From contig NC_135554.1 of NCBI RefSeq assembly GCF_964340395.1, positions 14,746,592-14,810,591 on the forward strand: 64,000 nucleotides of DNA, in the 5' to 3' direction. This DNA is from Glandiceps talaboti. Its lineage: Eukaryota > Hemichordata > Enteropneusta > Spengelidae. The notes beneath the pieces were generated by a model. The model had not been told where the DNA came from. It searched no databases and saw nothing but the letters and a program-made list of their open reading frames with translations. Of the stretch, positions 48,001 to 57,745 are shown piece by piece (the first letter of the stretch is position 1; each line of letters starts with the position of its first letter). The translations under genes and the position numbers were made by a program.

Positions 48001-50675
48001 TAGAGCACTGCTGCTTTCCTTGATGTCTGAACAATGCAAAACACATCCCTGATTTATACTTCTATAGAATACCAAGGAACAAATCTCTTAAGAAACAGTA
48101 CTATGAGGTGGTGATATCCCCGATTTGAGCGAGGGCGCTGTACTCTCAATTTCCAGTTTGCAGTCTGCAATGGTCGATTGGAAAAGTAGGCAGTTATACC
48201 TACAAGGGAGACTCATGATTATACCCAACAATGGAAATATAGATTATTTAAATACAAATTCTTGAAATAGCAACTGACAAGAAATTACATCCCTGCTAGG
48301 ACAGTGTAACCTGAAAGACTTGTTATTGTGATCATTGTGAACACTCTAATCAGTTCCTGTATTATTGGCTGAAAGTCATCACATGTACTAACTATTATTT
48401 ATTTCTTGGTAGGGTTATTTCCTACTTCAACACTTCGGTAAGGTAGTTGATCAGTCCAACTTATTCCTTTACAGGGTTACTTCTTGCTTCGACATCTTGC
48501 CAAGTTAGTTGGTCAGTCCAACTTTAACCAAGTTATCAGGAACTATGTCACTATACATCATTGTCAGCAAGTTTTATCACAGGAATTATTTCAACTCTAC
48601 TTTGGTGCATTTCCACATCTCAGGTAAGGACCATAGGGTTGCCATGGCAATAAAGAATAGTAACAGTACTGGCTAAATAGTTTTCTATATAAGATAGATA
48701 AAGCCAGTGAAGTATAAAAATGTCATGTCTTTAGGAATGTGTGGTAAGCTTACAAGTAAGTACAGCCGCCATGTGAATATGATGTAAGATCTTATAAAGT
48801 AGTTGTACCAAAATAAATGGAAGGGTTTTGGTATGGTAGGACATATAACATTAGACAATGTATGATAATCTTACAAACTATCACTTCTAGTAATCTTTGC
48901 AAGATAAAGACAGATATAAAAAATGTAATGTTTTACATAAAATAACATGTTTACTTATCCAACCTACGATAACACAAAAAAGTGAAATTTGTACAAAATA
49001 TAATTACTAGAAACAATTAATTAGAATTCAATAAAGTGATTAATTTCAACCAACAGTTAAACTATTGGTGAACTCACAGTTGTACATCTCTGCTTTGCCA
49101 TATCTAAGAAATAAAAAACGTTTGGAATTTTGTCTTTAAATGAAGGGACCAAGGCATCACCACGGAAACCATCTATCGTGACTGGTTAGATCATCCTGGC
49201 ATGCCTCAAGACTTAAATCCTGATGATTTCACCCAAAATAACAGTTTGGTTGAAGAGGTCAATGTTGAGGTGAGGTCATGGGTTTAAGTTCAAAGTTGAA
49301 TTTACTGGGCTATGTTCCATATTATATATTTACAACAATAATTCATGTCTGACTCACTTGTTGAGTTACTCATGAACAAGCTAGCAAGCTATCAACATTT
49401 TGATTTTGTTTTTTAAGTTCCAAAAGTGGTTGATAATTGACAGAAGCAACCAGAAATGCAAGAAATCACCAAGAAAGAAGACAAAGATATTATTTGACAG
49501 TGCAGAGCGCAAACAGGTGAGTAATGATTATATTATTTTAAAGAAATGACCAGAAATGATAGTATAAAGTGAAAATAATAATAATAATAATAATCTTGTG
49601 TACATGTATAACTTATGGATATATTTGTACTAGTCAGTATTGTACACTGACAGAGCGCCCTCACACATCGGTCAAACAGCAGGCCAGTGAAGGAGGAACA
49701 TCATGACATATCTTAATAGTCTATATCTGTACATGTATCATAGTGCAATATCTTCAACGTTATGTTGACAATGGATCAGTGTAAAATTTACAAACTGTGT
49801 CAAGTGACTTGGTAAATGGAATTTTACTAGTCTTTTGGTATACAATTAAACTGGAAGTCAATAAATAGTGTTGTGAATACCATTACAGTTGATACCAGAC
49901 CAGCTTGTCCTTCTTCTTGAGAAGCTACTAGAGCTGGACACTATGTCTAAATCTACACTCAATCAACTTGACAAGACTTACAATGTAAGCAGTGGTAATG
50001 CTGATGTCAGACATCGATGGTGTGAATTACTTGTCAAACATCAACACAGAGGGCGCTATGATGATGTAAAGAAGTTTCTTACAGAGGACCAGGTAGGGAT
50101 TTACATTAAAAAATTGTATATCTCGAATTGTCAAATAAACTGCGGAAGCTATATTTATTAGTGATGAAAGACTTCTCTGCTAATAGAATCCACATGTGCA
50201 ATCAGGTGCCACAAGATGGAAAATGCAATGATCGGAATCATTTTGACCTTTAAATAGTTTAAATATTTCATTTCAAAGGTTAAATTAAAAACAAATAGAC
50301 AGGACAGGGCATGCTGTACACTTGGCAATATAACCAATTGTGAATTCATATTTCATGTTTCCCAACCAGACTGACAACTGTGTAAAGATAACTGCTAGTA
50401 TATTATGGTGTCAACATGTTTTATTCTTTTCCATGCAGGCAATGGGTGTGTATTTGTATGGCGAATTGATGGTTGCTGAGCAACCACGAGAAAAAAGGTT
50501 AGCACAAGACTGTTTCTTGTCAGTTGCTAATGAGATGGACTTTGGATGTCACAAAATAGTTCGAGAAATGATCTACGGGGAAGACGGTGTATCAGAGTCA
50601 ACCACTACTGATCCTGGTCAAACTGGACACATAGTTGGACACGAATCAACTAGTATGGTTCCTGATAGGCTGTAA
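43447..50675 (+). CDS. AOPEP: Aminopeptidase O (AOPEP), M1 metallopeptidase, complete
   Basis: Zinc aminopeptidase that removes N-terminal residues. The mammalian enzyme favours Arg and occurs in cytosol and nucleolus. Exons: 43447-44345, 44757-44923, 45210-45342, 45805-46050, 46597-46783, 47026-47241, 48475-48623, 49146-49269, 49418-49516, 49889-50092 and 50439-50675. All are GT-AG with matching phases, giving 887 codons (886 residues; human 819). The M1 core includes FPCQEPP about 320, HPFSRLDLLIVP and SLGMASP about 477-483, where other M1 enzymes have GXMEN. The zinc site is HEISH (H505, E506, H509) plus E528 in WLSEGFA. A basic patch at 720-730 matches the position of the human nucleolar signal. 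The C-terminal helical domain runs LIPDQLVLLLEKLLE to AMGVYLYGELMVAE. The extra length is a hydrophilic insert at about 70-220 in exon 1. An alternative exon 3 is described separately. Confidence 0.97.
44346..44756 (+). other. AOPEP intron 1; intron stretches without recognisable content
   Basis: Intron 1 holds nothing I can name. The same applies to 45505-45804, 48624-49145 and 50093-50438. Confidence 0.7.
44757..44923 (+). CDS. AOPEP: AOPEP exon 2
   Basis: Acceptor TGTTACAG|TCTG, donor GATG|GTAGGT. It encodes INNRALFPCQEPPIAMATWQ and YVVLMSGDDE. Confidence 0.95.
44953..45112. repeat. (GAT)n/(GAC)n microsatellite in AOPEP intron 2
   Basis: About 50 triplets of GAT grading into GAC and GGC, starting some 30 bp after the exon 2 donor. 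Poly-Met, poly-Ser and poly-His frames are artefacts. Confidence 0.95.
45210..45342 (+). CDS. AOPEP: AOPEP exon 3 (3a)
   Basis: Acceptor TATTTCAAG|GAG, donor AACAG|GTTTGT, entry phase 1, exit phase 2. It encodes VTSYCYHVNVPAPSSTLTVA then IGQWSGVDII. A paralogous exon (3b) starts only 28 nt after its end. Confidence 0.93.
45371..45500 (+). CDS. AOPEP: AOPEP exon 3b, candidate mutually exclusive alternative exon
   Basis: A second copy of exon 3. The acceptor CCACATACAG|GC has a strong pyrimidine tract, and the donor AAACT|GTAGGT has the same GTAGGT form as the exon 2 donor. Entry phase 1 and exit phase 2 are identical to exon 3a, and the length is 130 bp against 133. It reads IISHFYEVSVPIPCSMLAIA then IGQWPCFQVN. 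Over the 20 codons ending IGQW, 12 residues match 3a, and six of those codons differ only at synonymous positions. The frame is fully open up to the donor, while a TAG lies just beyond it if unspliced. The 28-nt gap to exon 3a is too short to be an intron, so the two exons could not both be included. Confidence 0.6.
45805..46050 (+). CDS. AOPEP: AOPEP exon 4
   Basis: Acceptor GATTTCCAG|ATC, donor GGCAAG|GTAG. It encodes PCRIYAPSSILQKAIAEF to HPFSRLDLLIVPKCFSSLGM. Confidence 0.96.
46149..46389. mobile_element. 241-bp MITE with TA target duplication and long inverted repeats
   Basis: Flanked by TA on both sides (46147-46148, 46390-46391). Left end CTACTAAACCAGAGTGACTA, inverted right end CTACCAAACCAGAGTGACTA. 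The similarity continues inward for about 65-75 bp (TATCTCACG against CATCTCACA). The TA duplication fits the Tc1/mariner group. It is non-autonomous and lies in AOPEP intron 4. Confidence 0.75.
46597..46783 (+). CDS. AOPEP: AOPEP exon 5 (zinc site)
   Basis: Acceptor GACCATAG|TCCC, donor AAGCAG|GTAC. It encodes the HEXXH-X18-E gluzincin site: HEISHSWFGLIIGARDW then TEEWLSEGFATYMED. Confidence 0.97.
47026..47241 (+). CDS. AOPEP: AOPEP exon 6
   Basis: Acceptor AATGACAG|TGG, phase 0. It encodes GLNHEKGFMQVHYIK at its end. Among many copies of the donor sequence, the first (ATCAAG|GTACAG) is chosen because HYIK then joins GYFLLRHL, matching HYLKGYFLLRFL of the human enzyme. Confidence 0.94.
47242..47466. 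repeat. 20-bp minisatellite derived from the exon 6 donor junction
   Basis: About a dozen copies of CATTATATCAAGGTACAGTY with shortened variants (TTCATAGGTACAG). The unit equals the last bases of exon 6 plus the first bases of intron 6, so each copy carries a 5' splice-site-like AAG|GTACAG. Confidence 0.92.
47881..48297. mobile_element. Candidate 417-bp inverted-repeat element
   Basis: Left end AGCAGGGATGTA and right end TACATCCCTGCT are perfect 12-bp inverted repeats. A CAGGG start is common in hAT-type elements, but no 8-bp target duplication is visible. There is no coding capacity. Confidence 0.45.
48413..48474 (+). pseudogene. Truncated tandem copy of the start of AOPEP exon 7
   Basis: 62 bp immediately upstream of exon 7 repeat its first 50 bp. 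GYFLLQHFGKVVDQSN aligns with GYFLLRHLAKLVGQSN, with its own upstream AG (TTGGTAG|GG). The copy stops at AACTT and runs directly into the real acceptor. Use of the upstream AG would add 62 nt and shift the frame to an early TAG. It also contains TCG|GTAAGG, a good 5' splice site absent from the true exon. Confidence 0.75.
48475..48623 (+). CDS. AOPEP: AOPEP exon 7
   Basis: Acceptor CCTTTACAG|GGTTAC, donor CTCAG|GTAAGG. It encodes GYFLLRHLAKLVGQSNFNQV to FGAFPHL. Confidence 0.95.
49146..49269 (+). CDS. AOPEP: AOPEP exon 8
   Basis: Acceptor AAATGAAG|GGACC, donor GTTGAG|GTGAGG. It encodes TIYRDWLDHPGMPQDL, matching NIYQDWLESSGIPKPL of human AOPEP. Confidence 0.93.
49418..49516 (+). CDS. AOPEP: AOPEP exon 9 (basic patch)
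   Basis: 99 bp, acceptor TTTTTTAAG|TTCC, donor AAACAG|GTGAG. It encodes KCKKSPRKKTK, at the position of the human nucleolar localisation sequence. Confidence 0.92.
49560..49594. repeat. (AAT)n microsatellite
   Basis: About eight AAT triplets in AOPEP intron 9. Confidence 0.85.
49647..49708 (+). repeat. Left arm of a distant inverted repeat
   Basis: Contains GCGCCCTCACACATCGG and GGCCAGTGAAGGAGGAACAT. The reverse complement recurs at 50681-50728 with small gaps. It lies in AOPEP intron 9. Confidence 0.7.
49889..50092 (+). CDS. AOPEP: AOPEP exon 10
   Basis: 204 bp, acceptor CATTACAG|TTGATA, donor GACCAG|GTAGGG. It encodes LIPDQLVLLLEKLLE and DVRHRWCELLVKHQHRGRYD. Confidence 0.96.
50439..50675 (+). 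CDS. AOPEP: AOPEP exon 11 and stop
   Basis: Acceptor TTCCATGCAG|GCA. It encodes AMGVYLYGELMVAEQPREKR, LAQDCFLSVANEMDFG and a polar tail ending VPDRL, then TAA. The tail is about 30 residues longer than in the human protein. Confidence 0.95.
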   Translation, partial: AMGVYLYGELMVAEQPREKRLAQDCFLSVANEMDFGCHKIVREMIYGEDGVSESTTTDPGQTGHIVGHESTSMVPDRL

Positions 50676-50680
50676 GATAC

Positions 50681-50728
50681 GTCATGACGTTCCATCCTCA
50701 CCGGCCGATGTGTGAGGGCGCCCTGTCA
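50681..50728 (-). repeat. Right arm of a distant inverted repeat
   Basis: GTCATGACGTTCCATCCTCA then CCGGCCGATGTGTGAGGGCG, the inverted counterpart of 49647-49708. It begins six bases after the AOPEP stop codon. Confidence 0.7.
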
Positions 50729-51155
50729 CGGCGTACCTTACAGACTAGCTTCCTGATTGAACTATAGAAATAATGATTGGTACAAATCCATAATAACCAG
50801 GATATATAGCTGGATCACAGTAAATATGGATGCCATTAGAACTGACTGAACTAAATGTTATTGCTTTTGCAGTACTTTTCATTGCCAAATATAGTGGTAT
50901 TTGTTTCTATTAATAAATATGAAATGAATGGGACAAAAATACCATGCTTCCTGTGCACTGTTGTACTTCTGAACAAAAGATTCCTCCATGAAGTATGTTC
51001 CTTGCAGACAAGGTCTCGGATTGTCAAACATTTCTTGGAATTATTGTTTAACCTGTATGTAGATGGTGGAGGATTGGGGTGTACAATACTGAAGGCCTAG
51101 GAACGTCACAGGTTTTAATCTCAGAGTATCATGGTATACACCACAGCAATAAGTT

Positions 51156-51279
51156 TAGCCTGTTTACTGCACTGTTGAGATACATCGTTAGCTGGTTGTA
51201 CCTGCTAGCCCTCATGATTACAAGGGCTAGGGGGTACAACCAGTTAACGATGCATCTCAACAGTGCAGTAAACAGGCTA
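51156..51279. mobile_element. 124-bp palindromic foldback element with 9-bp target duplication
   Basis: Two arms of about 57 bp (TAGCCTGTTTACTGCACTGT inwards) are near-perfect inverted copies with about four mismatches around a short CATGATTAC centre. Exact CAATAAGTT copies at 51147-51155 and 51280-51288 form a 9-bp target duplication, typical of Mutator-like and some other DNA transposons. There is no coding capacity. A transcript would form a long hairpin. Confidence 0.8.
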
Positions 51280-51700
51280 CAATAAGTTGTACTCTCCCAG
51301 GGACATGCATCTTAAATTTCAGTGTCTGGTTCAAATCCTAGCTGATTTCAAAACTGGTAAGGTGTGTACATTGTTAGTCCAGAGATTGAGTATTGGGCTT
51401 GACTGTGCTGTTCACCAGAATGCTCAAGACAAGTAAACACGGAAATGGGTGATTTTGAAATTAATATCAAAAGCTGTTCTACATTTAATAAACCGATGAC
51501 ATTATCATGTCCACATGTGACTCTGTAGTGAAATAGGGTGTGGAGTTGACAAATAAACAAAAACATTCAGACTAATTGAATATGAATGAAAACTGAACGA
51601 GATAGCAATGTACAAATACCTGTCACTCTATGGTGGATTCCCGAAACTAGATGTCCCCTTGTGTTACTTGGTCGGTTTTTGCATAGCTTTAAGTCTATTG

Positions 51701-52480
51701 CACTGGGCTAGTAGTATATTGTCAGCATTGTCACAAGCCAAGACACTGGGCTAGTATATTGTCAGCATTGTCACAAGCCAAGACACTGGGCTAGTATATT
51801 GTCAGCATTGTCATAAGCCAAGACACTGGGCTAGTATATTGTCAGCATTGTCAAAAGCCAAGACACTGGGCTAGTATATTGTCAGCATTGTCACAAGCCA
51901 AGACACTGGGCTAGTATATTGTCAGTATTGTCACAAGCCAAGACACTGGGCTAGTATATTGTCAGTATTGTCACAAGCCAAGACACTGGGCTAGTATATT
52001 GTCAGCATTGTCACAAGCCAAGACACTGGGCTAGTATATTGTCAGTATTGTCACAAGCCAAGACACTGGGCTAGTATATTGTCAGTATTGTCACAAGCCA
52101 AGACACTGGGCTAGTATATTGTCAGCATTGTCACAAGCCAAGACACTGGGCTAGTATATTGTCAGCATTGTCACAAGCCAAGACACTGGGCTAGTATATT
52201 GTCAGCATTGTCACAAGCCAAGACACTGGGCTAGTATATTGTCAGTATTGTCACAAGCCAAGACACTGGGCTAGTATATTGTCAGCATTGTCACAAGCCA
52301 AGACACTGGGCTAGTATATTGTCAGTATTGTCACAAGCCAAGACACTGGGCTAGTATATTGTCAGCATTGCCACAAGCCAAGACACTGGGCTAGTATATT
52401 GTCAGCATTGTCACAAGCCAAGACACTGGGCTAGTATATTGTCAGCATTGTCACAAGCCAAGACACTGGGCTAGTATATG
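51701..52480. repeat. 40-bp minisatellite, about 19 copies, between convergent genes
   Basis: Unit GGGCTAGTATATTGTCAGCA plus TTGTCACAAGCCAAGACACT. It is extremely homogeneous, with most differences being one C/T site (CAGCATT/CAGTATT). Confidence 0.96.
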
Positions 52481-52544
52481 TCAATATTAGTGAATGTGTC
52501 AAAGACAGAAGACATGAAAGACACACAGAGTATCTGTACTGCAG

Positions 52545-52550
52545 TTTATT
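52545..52550 (-). terminator. Candidate poly(A) signal for the minus-strand gene
   Basis: AATAAA on the minus strand, the most distal of several signals downstream of the stop near 58.53 kb. Others occur at about 53.08, 54.12, 55.13 and 57.13 kb, so the real end is uncertain. Confidence 0.3.
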
Positions 52551-54591
52551 GATTTCAAAGATATTAAAATATCAGTTACGGAAGAAAAAAAACACCAGTA
52601 TCAAACTAGACTTGTGAAGACTGAGAGAAATTTCACAAAGGATTTCATGGTCTCGGATGAAAGGCTAAAAACTCACATGATATAAAATACCCCATAGTCA
52701 GTAATTACAGAAAATATCAATAGTTTGGGGGGAAAAAAACAATAGAAATTCTTCATTTTATACACACTTTCAAAGACATTTACATTATACTGAGTTTTTA
52801 AAATCTGAAAAATACAGCTCAGCTCCAAAATTTCATCTGCTATTTTACATTGGTAATATGATACAGGCATAAGAAAAAATGGTACTTTTGGTCCTACGCT
52901 ACAGTCTAAGATTATACAATTGTACACGGAGATCCCCTAGATTTCTACTTGAACCCAGTACATACGACTGTCAGCTACCCTTTTGGCTATATACTCACTA
53001 CATCTTGACACACTGCACTACAACACAGGTTTCACCTTTATCTCATTGCGCAATCCTAATAAGATTTTATGCATGGTAAATTTATTTCATAAAATTGTAA
53101 AATATTAGTATAAGACAATACAAGTCCTTCATTGAACATATTCAAAAATGCACGCAAATAAGTAACATTTCATGTCTGTTAAAAGTTCGGAAAGTTCATG
53201 CAAATATATTTTTTCGGGACCAAAAAGTTTGTTATTTTGTGCTCAAATTGCCACACAAACAAATTTTGAGTTTTGTACCTGTGTATGTGGAGTTTATGAC
53301 AGCCTGCAAAAATGAAACAAATTTCCCATACTGCACCATGTTACCATAGCAACCATTACATCAAAACACAGTGAATGCTGTTTACCAGGTCATTTTAATG
53401 GGCAACGTAACTAACGGTGGTATATTTGAGCCAGTATTTTCAAAATGATAACCTTTTTGGGCAATTATTAAAAAAACACTACTGAATCCATCCCTCATCC
53501 CCCGAAAAAAGACTGAATTGTCAGTTTCCTTTCTTGTCCATCTGCTGACTTGGTACACAAGTATACACAGACTGCAGAGCTAATACTTTAAGCTCATGGG
53601 TCTAATTTTAAATGAGATGGACTCCCGAGTCCTGTCAAAAACAGATAACATCACATCAACTATGTCTCAAAGACCACAACACAGTTACATCTAAAATCAA
53701 ATAATTTCCAGACTTCTAATCTCTGAAAAGAGTATAGCTGGGTTTTTTTGCATGAACTTTCTTGTAAATTTGAGTTTTTATTCACACATGATTGAATAAA
53801 GTTGACAAAAATGTGATGTGAAATCTCCAAACCAAGAAAATACATCCTTTTTGGCACTAAAAATCAAGTGTATTATCTGTAATGCTATTGTACAGACAGA
53901 AAAATAACTCCATATACCAGATAAAATGACACAGCTGTACACATGTAAACAAAACATGTCCTGGTTAAAAGAAAGCACTAAACCAAACTGAGATATTTCA
54001 AGTTCATAACTTGTGTTGAACTTAAGTTAGCTAAAATCTGGTAAAACACAACAAAAAGAAACTGTAGAACACTGCATGACGTCAACTCAACTCAACAGAA
54101 AAGGATACTGTATTTATTAACTTGACATGATTTCAAACTCTACAAAGAGACCTACAAATAACAATTGTTCATTAAAAAAAATAAGCAGTCTCTTAAAATA
54201 CTTTACACAAGTCATTACTCTTACTAGTCATGGTTGATTTAAAATTGACCTTTGACCCGAAGGTCTTGATCTTACAGGAATACATTTAGGCAACTCAAGG
54301 TGCTTTCAAATCAAAAATCAAATGACTACATCTAATAATAATTCACGTCTGTTTAAAATCACATGGGGCGAATTCTCATTAAAAACTGAAGGTAAGGGAT
54401 AAAAGACGCTTGATATAAGGAAGTTTAGAATGTTGACATGGAAGAGTTGACAACTGGAAACAAGTATGGATGGAAATGGTATTGTTACATCTCAGTCTGA
54501 CTGACAAGTAAATACAAATATGTTTGTTGTAAATACTAATTGATATGGTGAGAGTACATTAACAATTTCTCAAATCCAAAACACAATGATA

Positions 54592-54593
<2 letters not shown>

Positions 54594-54633
<40 letters not shown>
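54594..54633. repeat. (TC)n microsatellite
   Basis: About 20 TC dinucleotides. Confidence 0.95.
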
Positions 54634-54636
<3 letters not shown>

Positions 54637-54654
54637 TTATGCCTTGTCATGTAC

Positions 54655-54965
54655 AAAGACTAGCCAATCAGTGACTACTACAAAGGCTGGCCAATTAATG
54701 AGTCATGTACAAAGGCTGGCCAATCAGTGGGCAACTCATACGAAGACTGATCATCGAAAACTGTCCATTCATTGACTAAGTTACACATACACTAGCCAAT
54801 CAGATCAGAGCCTTCATAACTCACAGACTGGTCAATCAGTGATGGGGGACATACAAAGACTGACCAATCAGTGGCAATGTTACTCACAGACTGGCCAATC
54901 AGTGGAGTCATACAAAGAGTAACCAATCAGTGGCAACGTTATTTACAGACTGGCCAATCAGTGAA
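54655..54965. repeat. Degenerate array with core GACTGGCCAATCAGTG
   Basis: About ten loose repeats of ACAAAGACTGGCCAATCAGT with variable spacers. Most units contain CCAATCAG, the NF-Y (CCAAT-box) consensus. Confidence 0.8.
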
Positions 54966-56919
54966 GATGTATCAGTGGTAGAAAAAAACAGTGATGTCAA
55001 AATGTGGACACTCACATGTATTGTAAAGATTCTGAATTGTGGCACTCTATGGTATAAATTCTATTGCTTGTTGATACACAAATACAAATAATTTACAGTT
55101 GATTCTTTAAAAGTAACACCTAAACTAAACCCTTTATTTGTATCTCCCTCTTATCAGTACTGAACTACACATTTTATTTTTATCTTCTTCTTTCTTCTAT
55201 CAAGCAGATACATTACAAAATAGTGTTCTGTACATTTAGCAATGATTTACTAGACTAAAAGTTCTACAGTAATTACAGGCCTGCTGCTCATTTCATATCC
55301 TTCTTACATTATCCCGTTTATAAAGAAAATCTACAATCACCTCAGCTGTGCAAAATAATGTGTGTTTTTTATATATATGTATACATAAACTGTATACCAG
55401 TTCAAAAGATTTACAAAGGGAAGTAGATATATTTTTTAAATTAAGAAACAAGTCTAGTATATCATAAATGTGATCATCATATCTTTCCTACATTGTCTCC
55501 CTGTATTGTACTATACAAGGAAAGGTCAGTTTTGATAAAAAATATATGTCCATCCCTAACTCTAGAAACACGTAACTCACTGAAATGCATGATATAATAC
55601 TAGACAATTTCACAAATGTTCATGCCATGGTTGCTCTTACAACAGCTAAGAAGTCAACGTAGCTGAAAACATAAACCGTTGACAAGAATCAAACAAATCA
55701 TCGCTGAGAGTCTTGTCACTTCCCCACAGGTCATCAGCTGTTATTTGTTGAATTCAGTGGTTTGAGTGAGCATCATGATCTGTGTTTCGATACCAATAGC
55801 TATATTTCAAGAATAGTGATGTAAATCATATATACCACGTATGATTAATTTATATCGCTTATGGTTGATACATATTATCTATGGTTGATCTATTGTTGAT
55901 CTGTGTTCAAATTAATCTACATGGTCTATAGTATTTGTTGTCATGTTGTCTTCCAACATCAGAAACCTGATTGGCTGGGTCCTGCCCCATTTCATCTACA
56001 CCAACTCTAAATCTTTAAGACTGCACCATGGATTTATTGGTAAGCATACGTGTAGTACGACTGCAAGAAATCAACAAAAACACATACAAATAGTTAGTTT
56101 CATACACAACATTATGATATCAACAGCATACACAGCTGTAGATAAGAATAACTGTGATGTACAACGGGAGTAAAAGGAATGCCATTTTAGTATCAGTTGG
56201 TTTAATTAGAGACTCATCTCGTGTTGTATTATATGGTAACCAATAATATAAATGAGAGTACTGCAGTATATTTAACACTATGTACCACTACATGGTCTTT
56301 TGGTTTATCACAGCTCTGCCTTATCATTTCCAAACATAACAGTGTAACAGAGTCACAGGTAACCATGTACTTCATCCTGTCTGACACAGATTTCCTTCAA
56401 AGAAGTACAACTGTTGTGAGTTAGATCAAAACCGTTCCTTCCATTTAGTATGTATTGTGCATCTAATCAATTTCTACAACTGCTACACTTTTCCCCAATG
56501 TTGATTTCCATCAAATAGTTTGCCTTGGTTTCGTTAAATTGCAATAGGGTTCTCCAAAGAGTAATGCTGGAGTTCTGGGAAACTTTCATGAAAATGTCAC
56601 TACATTGTTAAGTTTGTTTCATAATTACAGAGTGAAACCAACTACTGACTCTATAATCCCATGTTGTAAAATCACATGGCCCCCACTGTGGCTTAATTAG
56701 AATTTTCCCCAAACGAGAGACTATGGATTACTTCTTTTGTAAGTGTGGAAAATATACTCTGTGAATGTAATCACCCAGAGAGAACCATGCTTTACACCTT
56801 ATATAACTGACTGCAATATGCTAGTATAGGTTACTTTCATTCATTACTTTAATAGTCACCCATGCATTATCGTATTTATACCTTACAATGTAATATATCA
56901 ACACCATGCATTTCTACAC

Positions 56920-56920
<1 letters not shown>

Positions 56921-56979
<59 letters not shown>
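56921..56979. repeat. (TG)n microsatellite
   Basis: About 29 TG dinucleotides. Confidence 0.95.
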
Positions 56980-56982
<3 letters not shown>

Positions 56983-57639
56983 GTAGTTCACAGTATGCAC
57001 ATTAGTTTAACTGTCATACAACTGCTTCAACTGCATATCAAAATAGGATGTAGGAAAAGATAACATTTGCATGGACATTTTACCACTTATCAAAATACAA
57101 ATGTGATATCAATATCTGCTGAATATTTATTATACAGGTTACTACGTTTTTAAAACTTTGACAATTACACTACTAGATCATGATGCAGTTTGCGGCACTA
57201 GGATGACATGAAGGCAATGATAGTGATGACAGTATCGACACTAGTGATGATGATGACATGATGATGATCATGATGATAACAATGGCAAACAAATGGATGA
57301 AGTTGACAAGCCATCTGTCCTAGGTTTGATTGCTATGAAGCAGTAGTTTAACAGAGTACATGAAATTCATTCATCAGTATTACTCTGCAATGTGTAAATG
57401 TTGACTCAGTAACATAGGCTGAAGATTAGTCTCTCCCATACATCTCCTCTATAAAATGAGACACTAATCTTTCATTCTATGAGTTTACAGACTGTTGGCT
57501 AGGTAGGTATGAAGTCCTTGGAAGGGTCTTACGATTACAATGTATATACAACTCTATGCTTTCTTATTATAATACTTATACAATTATACAAGAAACATAG
57601 GAGTGAAACCATCCCAAGGCTTTGTTATTCAGTTGCATG

Positions 57640-57745
57640 TAATACTAACTGATGGACCAATAGTGTTACAGTGACACGCCAAGGCTAAACTGATGGACCA
57701 ATGGTGCTACAGTGGGACTCCCAAGGCCTAACTGATGGACTATGT
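57640..57745. repeat. Short direct repeats with core AACTGATGGACCAATGGTGC
   Basis: Two to three copies of AACTGATGGACCAATRGTG followed by TACAGTG and CCAAGGC. Confidence 0.7.

Larger units (their letters stand above)
50676..51700 (+). other. AOPEP 3' UTR and downstream region
   Basis: Candidate poly(A) signals on the plus strand are AATAAA at 50912-50917 and 51553-51558. The palindromic element at 51156-51279 lies here. No gene was seen. Confidence 0.55.

Noticed and set aside
51701-52480. CRISPR-like array
   Set aside because: Units are contiguous and identical with no unique spacers, and the host is a eukaryote.
53303-53309. Alternative last exon (acceptor TTTTTGCAG|GCTGTCATAA) for the unrecognised gene
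   Set aside because: It adds only three residues after a five-kb intron. A good pyrimidine tract alone is not enough.
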